NCBI RefSeq assembly: GCF_009913235.1
Contig: NZ_CP047897.1
Coordinates: 1,116,001-1,180,000, forward strand
Length of the DNA: 64,000 bases
Origin: Nibribacter ruber
GTDB taxonomy: Bacteria > Bacteroidota > Bacteroidia > Cytophagales > Hymenobacteraceae
Reading direction: 5' to 3'
Under the pieces are notes generated by a model, which worked only from the letters and a program-made list of their open reading frames with translations, was not told the DNA's origin and did no database searches. Shown in pieces: positions 60,114-64,000 of this stretch; within the stretch, counting starts at the first letter, position 1; every line of letters starts with the position of its first letter. The position numbers and the translations under genes were made by a program.

Positions 60114-62420
60114 TTACCGCTGCCACCAACTCTGCGGAATGGGTTGAGGCTGGCTGCCATCTTTGCTATAGAGCAGTTTAAGGGTGTACCCGCCACCGCC
60201 TTCAATGAAGTCCAGGGCGAAGGGTTGCAGCCCTTTCTCCAGGGCCACTTGTCCACTTTTTTCTAGAGGCGCATGCAGGCCGTCATTGTCTACCACCAAC
60301 CGGTTGGCAATTTTAAGGACGCCTCCATCATCACAGGTCAGGTAAAAGCTGTAGATCCCCGGTTCAGGAATGTTTAGATACCCCTTAAACTGCACGCCGA
60401 AGCTCCCGTCCTTTATTGTCTCCGGCACTTTTAACATTTCTACCGTCATCGTTTCGGTTGGCTTTGCAACTGACTGCATTGCCTGGGTATTTTTGAAAAA
60501 GCCTTTGTAGTAGGTGGCCGTCAACCCCGGAATGGTTTTAAGAGGTTTAATGGCAGGTGCCAAAGTCTGCTTTTCATAGGCTATCGTATAGGTATCTCCC
60601 ATTCGACCTTCCGGGGAAAAAGCGGCTACCTGGAGGGTCATTGATTCGGTGATCTCCAGAGGTTTTTCCAGTAATGTGGAGGTTTGGTGGGGCGTGCTTC
60701 CATCTGTAGTGTACCTGATGTTCAGGCTTTCCAAAGGCTTTTGGATAGTTAACACAGCTTTGTCAGTGAACACCATGCGGTCGGTGAAACCTTCCAAATC
60801 TGGCAGGCGGTAGTGCACATTCAACGCATCCAAGCGAGGGTAATGGTTCTTTAGGCGGTTCAGATAGTTGCCATAGTTCCTTTCTTTAGACCAGACGGCT
60901 TCAGAGAGGGCAGTCATGCGGGGCATGTACAGATACTCGGCACGGTTTTCAGAAGGAACATACTCGGTCCAGAGGTTGGCTTGGGCTCCCAGGATGGCCT
61001 TTGCTTCTTGATTGTTCAAACCCCTGGGCACCACTTGCAACTGGTACACGTTTTGGAGGGAGTTTTTGTCTGGTAGCGCATCAAAATACAGCGGCGCGTT
61101 GGGCGTCATGATGACTTTGTTGCCGTTTTGCGCGGCCAATAACGGGGCATTGGGAACCCAGTTGCGCCAAAACATGACCACCGCCTCAGAATTAATGCCT
61201 CCTTCCAGCACCTCGTCCCAGCCAATGAGGGTTTTGCCTTTGCTTTTGAAGAACTTCTGCATGCGGTATACAAAATAGCTCTGCAATTCCTCCACAGTTT
61301 TAAGGCCTTCGCGCTGCATCAATTCCTGACAAGCCGGCGCATTGGCCCAGGTGGTTTTCTCTACTTCATCGGCACCCAGGTGAATGTATTGACTGGGGAA
61401 GAGGTCTATGATTTCCTGAAAGACGTTTTCTGCGAAGGTATAGGTGCTTTCCTCACAGGGGCAGATAGGCACTGAAAACGTCTTGCCCCAACCCGCCTCT
61501 CCGCAGGTAAGGAACGGATAGGCGTCAATGGCCGCCTTCATGTGGCCGGGCATGTCTATTTCCGGGATGATCTCAATGTGTCTAGCCGATGCGTATTGTA
61601 TAATCTCCCGCATCTCGGCCTGGGTATAAAAGCCCCCGTACAGCGTTTTGCCGTCTTTTTGAAGGATGTGCCGTGGGTCTAGCGCCAGGTCTGGATTCCC
61701 TTTTGACATTTTGATGACCGCTGAGTCCTGGTTGTTGAAGGTGCGCCAGGCGCCTTGCTCCGTCAGTTTGGGGTATTTCTTTATTTCCAGACGCCAGCCC
61801 TGGTCATCGGTGAAGTGCAGGTGTAGTTTGTTGAACTTGTAAAGCGCCAGCACGTCTATGTACTTCTTCAGATAAGCGGTGGTGAAGAAATGCCGGGACA
61901 CGTCTAAATGCATTCCGCGCCAGCCAAACGCAGGAGCATCTTGTATCTGAACGGCCGGCAGTACCAGTGCGCCAGCAGTAACGCCGGCCCGCTCTATAGA
62001 GGCGGGTAACAACTGCCGAAGCGTCTGCACCGCCCTGAACATGCCCGCGGGCTCCCTGGCCACTAGTTTTACCTGCGTTGGTGAAATGAGAACTTGGTAG
62101 CCTTCGGGCGCGGAAATATGTTTATCAAGTAGCAGAATCACGGCATTGGAGGTCTCCCTCTTGACCAGTTTCAAAGGCCTTCCCAGGCTTCTGGAAAATA
62201 ACAGTTGCACCTGCTCTACTTCGTTCTGGAAGACTTTACTTTCCCTGGGCACCACCAGCTTGGTTTGGGCCGTCACCGTGAAGCTTCCTTGCTGAGGCAC
62301 CAGCGCGTTAGGATACGGAATGAGGTTGTAGGTATTCTCTGAGGCCTGACCAAAACAGACGCCAGCACCCAATACCATAGATCCAAACAAGAAGAAGAGG
62401 GGGAGAATTTTTTTCATCAT
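60114..62420 (-). CDS. GH20 beta-N-acetylhexosaminidase with PA14-like domain
   Basis: This 768-residue secreted enzyme has a signal peptide ending near residue 24 (GAGVCFG-Q). An N-terminal GH20b domain (30-150) is followed by the catalytic barrel (155-510) with the Asp-Glu pair in YIHLGADEVEKTTWANAP, and a chitobiase-type C-terminal domain (540-610, IRYTTDGSTPHQ). A PA14-like sugar-binding domain follows (625-760, FKGYLNIPEPGIYSFYLTCDDGG). It removes terminal GlcNAc or GalNAc by substrate-assisted catalysis and completes the antenna-trimming set. Confidence 0.94.
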   Translation of the reverse strand: MMKKILPLFFLFGSMVLGAGVCFGQASENTYNLIPYPNALVPQQGSFTVTAQTKLVVPRESKVFQNEVEQVQLLFSRSLGRPLKLVKRETSNAVILLLDKHISAPEGYQVLISPTQVKLVAREPAGMFRAVQTLRQLLPASIERAGVTAGALVLPAVQIQDAPAFGWRGMHLDVSRHFFTTAYLKKYIDVLALYKFNKLHLHFTDDQGWRLEIKKYPKLTEQGAWRTFNNQDSAVIKMSKGNPDLALDPRHILQKDGKTLYGGFYTQAEMREIIQYASARHIEIIPEIDMPGHMKAAIDAYPFLTCGEAGWGKTFSVPICPCEESTYTFAENVFQEIIDLFPSQYIHLGADEVEKTTWANAPACQELMQREGLKTVEELQSYFVYRMQKFFKSKGKTLIGWDEVLEGGINSEAVVMFWRNWVPNAPLLAAQNGNKVIMTPNAPLYFDALPDKNSLQNVYQLQVVPRGLNNQEAKAILGAQANLWTEYVPSENRAEYLYMPRMTALSEAVWSKERNYGNYLNRLKNHYPRLDALNVHYRLPDLEGFTDRMVFTDKAVLTIQKPLESLNIRYTTDGSTPHQTSTLLEKPLEITESMTLQVAAFSPEGRMGDTYTIAYEKQTLAPAIKPLKTIPGLTATYYKGFFKNTQAMQSVAKPTETMTVEMLKVPETIKDGSFGVQFKGYLNIPEPGIYSFYLTCDDGGVLKIANRLVVDNDGLHAPLEKSGQVALEKGLQPFALDFIEGGGGYTLKLLYSKDGSQPQPIPQSWWQR

Positions 62421-62467
62421 ACTACGGTCCTTATCAGAAGGTCAAAAGTACACAGTAAAATAAAAAC

Positions 62468-62505
62468 CGTTTTTAGCCTCTTTTCAGGAAAACAGGCTAA
62501 AAACG
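62468..62505. repeat. Dispersed 38-bp palindrome, copy 21
   Basis: The inner arms AGCCT/AGGCT are a covaried form, the centre is TTTTCAGGAAAA and the ends are CGTTTTT and AAAAACG. It lies between GH20 and cutC on the same strand. Confidence 0.92.
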
Positions 62506-62619
62506 GTTCCTTAATTTAACATATTTATTGCATTTGAGACATTGAAATGAGATAAAGCTGAATAACCCTAGGAATCGCATCTGCTATCTATCTAAATAGT
62601 TGTGGCACATACTCACCCG

Positions 62620-63390
62620 TTACAGTTCATTCAACAGCTGCCTTATTTTTCTAACCTGGGCTTCATCTGCCACCAACTGCTCAAATTCTGACAGAGGGCT
62701 GTGGCTAGACATGGGTGGATGCTCCTTCCGAAAGACCATCTCCCCGTCCACCCGGCGGCGCACCGAGGCATGCACCTCGGTCACTCCGGTGTGGGTCACT
62801 ATCTCCAGCACATTCTCTGGGGTGATGCCACTGCCGGGCAGGATAATGAGTTCACCAGCCGCGCGCGCTTGCAACTGTTGTAACAAAGGAATGCCCTCCA
62901 GCGCCGTCGCCTGTTGTCCGGAGGTAAGCAAGCGATCAATGTTGAGAGCTAGCAATTGGTCCAGCGCCCGAAAAGGATCTCTGGTCAGGTCAAAGGCGCG
63001 GTGAAAAGTGATGCTCAGAGAACCCGCCGCTTCTATCAGCTCCTGAGTGCTGGCTACGTCTATGTCTCCGTCTTTGGTCAAGGCGCCTATCACCACCCCT
63101 GCCACGCCCAACTCCCGGCATAGCTGGATGTCCCGCTTCATGATGTCAACTTCTGCTGATGAGTACAGGAAATCACCACGGCGGGGCCGAACGAGAACGT
63201 GCACCGGAAGGGAAATACTTTCCTGTACCAGGCTAATCATGCCAGCGCTGGGCGTGGTTCCGCCGCCGGCCAGGTAATCACAGAGTTCCACGCGCTGGGC
63301 ACCGCCTTGCTCAGCGGCTATGGCAGACGCTACAGAGTCAATGCAAATTTCTAGCGTGAACTTCTGTCTAGAGTTTGTATTTGCCATCAA
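62620..63390 (-). CDS. cutC: CutC-family protein
   Basis: This 256-residue TIM-barrel protein matches the CutC family: LEICIDSVASAIAAEQGGAQRVELC at the N-terminus, VLVRPRRGDFLYSSAE, ITFHRAFDLTRDP and LLTSGQQATALEG. The family is named after an E. coli copper-tolerance phenotype, but a direct copper role is disputed. Here it overlaps the glycosylasparaginase gene by 23 bases in one operon, so a step in glycan or sugar metabolism is at least as likely. An alternative ATG lies one codon in. Confidence 0.92.
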   Translation of the reverse strand: MMANTNSRQKFTLEICIDSVASAIAAEQGGAQRVELCDYLAGGGTTPSAGMISLVQESISLPVHVLVRPRRGDFLYSSAEVDIMKRDIQLCRELGVAGVVIGALTKDGDIDVASTQELIEAAGSLSITFHRAFDLTRDPFRALDQLLALNIDRLLTSGQQATALEGIPLLQQLQARAAGELIILPGSGITPENVLEIVTHTGVTEVHASVRRRVDGEMVFRKEHPPMSSHSPLSEFEQLVADEAQVRKIRQLLNEL

Positions 63391-64000
63391 TCAATTTCTT
63401 GCCTTTGGCATCATGCACGGCGTAGTTAAAGCCCTTGTGGATGCAGTAGCCACCGTACTCGCCCTGCTTGTTGAGCGCAATGAATCCCACTTGCAGGTCT
63501 TTCACGTCTTTGTGCTTGGCAATGATGCGCTCCACGGCCAGCTTGCACGCTTTCTCCGGCGAGTTTCCCTGGCGCATGAGTTCCACCACCAAATGGCTTC
63601 CTACCATTCTGATGACGGCCTCACCCAAGCCCGTGGCAGTGGCCGCTCCTACTTCATTGTCCACGAAAAGACCAGCCCCAATGATGGGAGAATCGCCTAC
63701 GCGGCCGTGCATTTTGAAAGCCGCGCCGCTGGTGGTGCAGGCGCCGGCCAGGTCACCGTTGGCGTCCAAGGCCAGCATGCCAATGGTGTCGTGGTTTTCA
63801 ATGTTTATGACAGGTTTGTATTTGGATTCTTTGAGCCAGTTCTTCCAGTCTTTCTCAGATTCCTCGGTCAAGAGGTTCTCTTTCTGGAAGCCATTGGCAA
63901 TGGCAAACTCATACGCGCCCTGCCCTACCAGCATCACGTGCGGCGTGTCTTCCATCACCTTGCGGGCCACAGAGATGGGGTGTTTGATGTGTTGCAGAAA
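63368..64000 (-). CDS. Glycosylasparaginase (N4-(beta-N-acetylglucosaminyl)-L-asparaginase), partial
   Basis: The 5' end of the gene lies beyond the window; the frame stays open through base 64000 (HIKHPISVARKVMED). The visible 211 residues include the autocleavage and nucleophile site, with Thr in ENHDTIGMLALDANGDLAGACTTSG, then GRVGDSPIIGAGLFVDNEVGAA and TGLGEAVIRMVGSHLVVELM. It hydrolyses the GlcNAc-Asn bond left after N-glycan trimming and protein degradation. Location cannot be judged without the N-terminus. It overlaps cutC, so both are translated from one message. Confidence 0.93.
   Translation of the reverse strand, partial: FLQHIKHPISVARKVMEDTPHVMLVGQGAYEFAIANGFQKENLLTEESEKDWKNWLKESKYKPVINIENHDTIGMLALDANGDLAGACTTSGAAFKMHGRVGDSPIIGAGLFVDNEVGAATATGLGEAVIRMVGSHLVVELMRQGNSPEKACKLAVERIIAKHKDVKDLQVGFIALNKQGEYGGYCIHKGFNYAVHDAKGKKLIDGKYKL

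Overview
The window is about 64 kb of chromosome from a member of the phylum Bacteroidota. Gene content points to the order Cytophagales, most likely Hymenobacteraceae (Rufibacter, Nibribacter or Pontibacter-like). The signs are TAnnTTTG-type promoters, a C-terminal type IX secretion sorting domain on the multicopper oxidase, several ECF sigma/anti-sigma pairs, GH2/GH92/GH20 glycan genes and many DUF families common in this phylum. The genus is an inference from protein style and has not been checked by search. No rRNA, CRISPR array, prophage or intact insertion sequence was seen.

Layout. 0-10 kb: end of a large protein, transketolase subunit, an ECF sigma/anti-sigma/Spy-like operon, a class III aminotransferase, an SLC13 permease, pfkA. 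9.4-20 kb: miaA with a glycosyltransferase; a 1757-residue multi-PAS hybrid kinase followed by a CheY-like regulator; an MBL hydrolase and an NFACT (RqcH-like) protein. 20-22 kb: tRNA-Leu(GAG) and an AT-rich gene-free stretch of about 1.4 kb. 22-29 kb: DUF1206, PhzF, amidohydrolase, DUF2461 and DUF3885 genes, then a scar joining relics of an anti-sigma factor and an MFS transporter. 29-38.6 kb: multicopper oxidase, sigma/anti-sigma pair, aldehyde dehydrogenase, YdcF-like protein, topB. 38.9-40.5 kb: a Gly/Ser/Tyr/Asn-rich low-complexity protein resembling eukaryotic FUS-type prion-like domains. 40.6-51.9 kb: carbonic anhydrase with a SulP transporter, a two-component system, a Bcr/CflA exporter, a universal stress protein, a second sigma/anti-sigma/Spy-like operon, small enzymes. 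52-64 kb: an exo-acting N-glycan degradation cluster (GH2 beta-galactosidase type, GH2 endo-beta-mannosidase type, GH92 alpha-mannosidase, GH20 hexosaminidase, CutC, glycosylasparaginase).

The most striking feature is a dispersed 38-bp near-palindrome. Its ends are CGTTTTT and AAAAACG, its inner arms GGCCTG/CAGGCC or covarying versions, and its centre CTGG. I find 21 full intergenic copies, two convincing copies inside coding sequences and a few partial ones. They sit mostly just after stop codons and between convergent genes. Inner-arm differences are compensatory, and several copies are extended by perfect arms private to that copy. The polarity (T run first, A run last) is the reverse of an ordinary intrinsic terminator, so this is not just a set of terminators. 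It is the best candidate here for an undescribed system.

The N-glycan genes act in order: galactose and GlcNAc are trimmed from antennae, alpha- and beta-mannose removed, and the GlcNAc-Asn link cleaved. This suggests growth on, or scavenging of, glycoproteins. No SusC/SusD pair is visible in the window.
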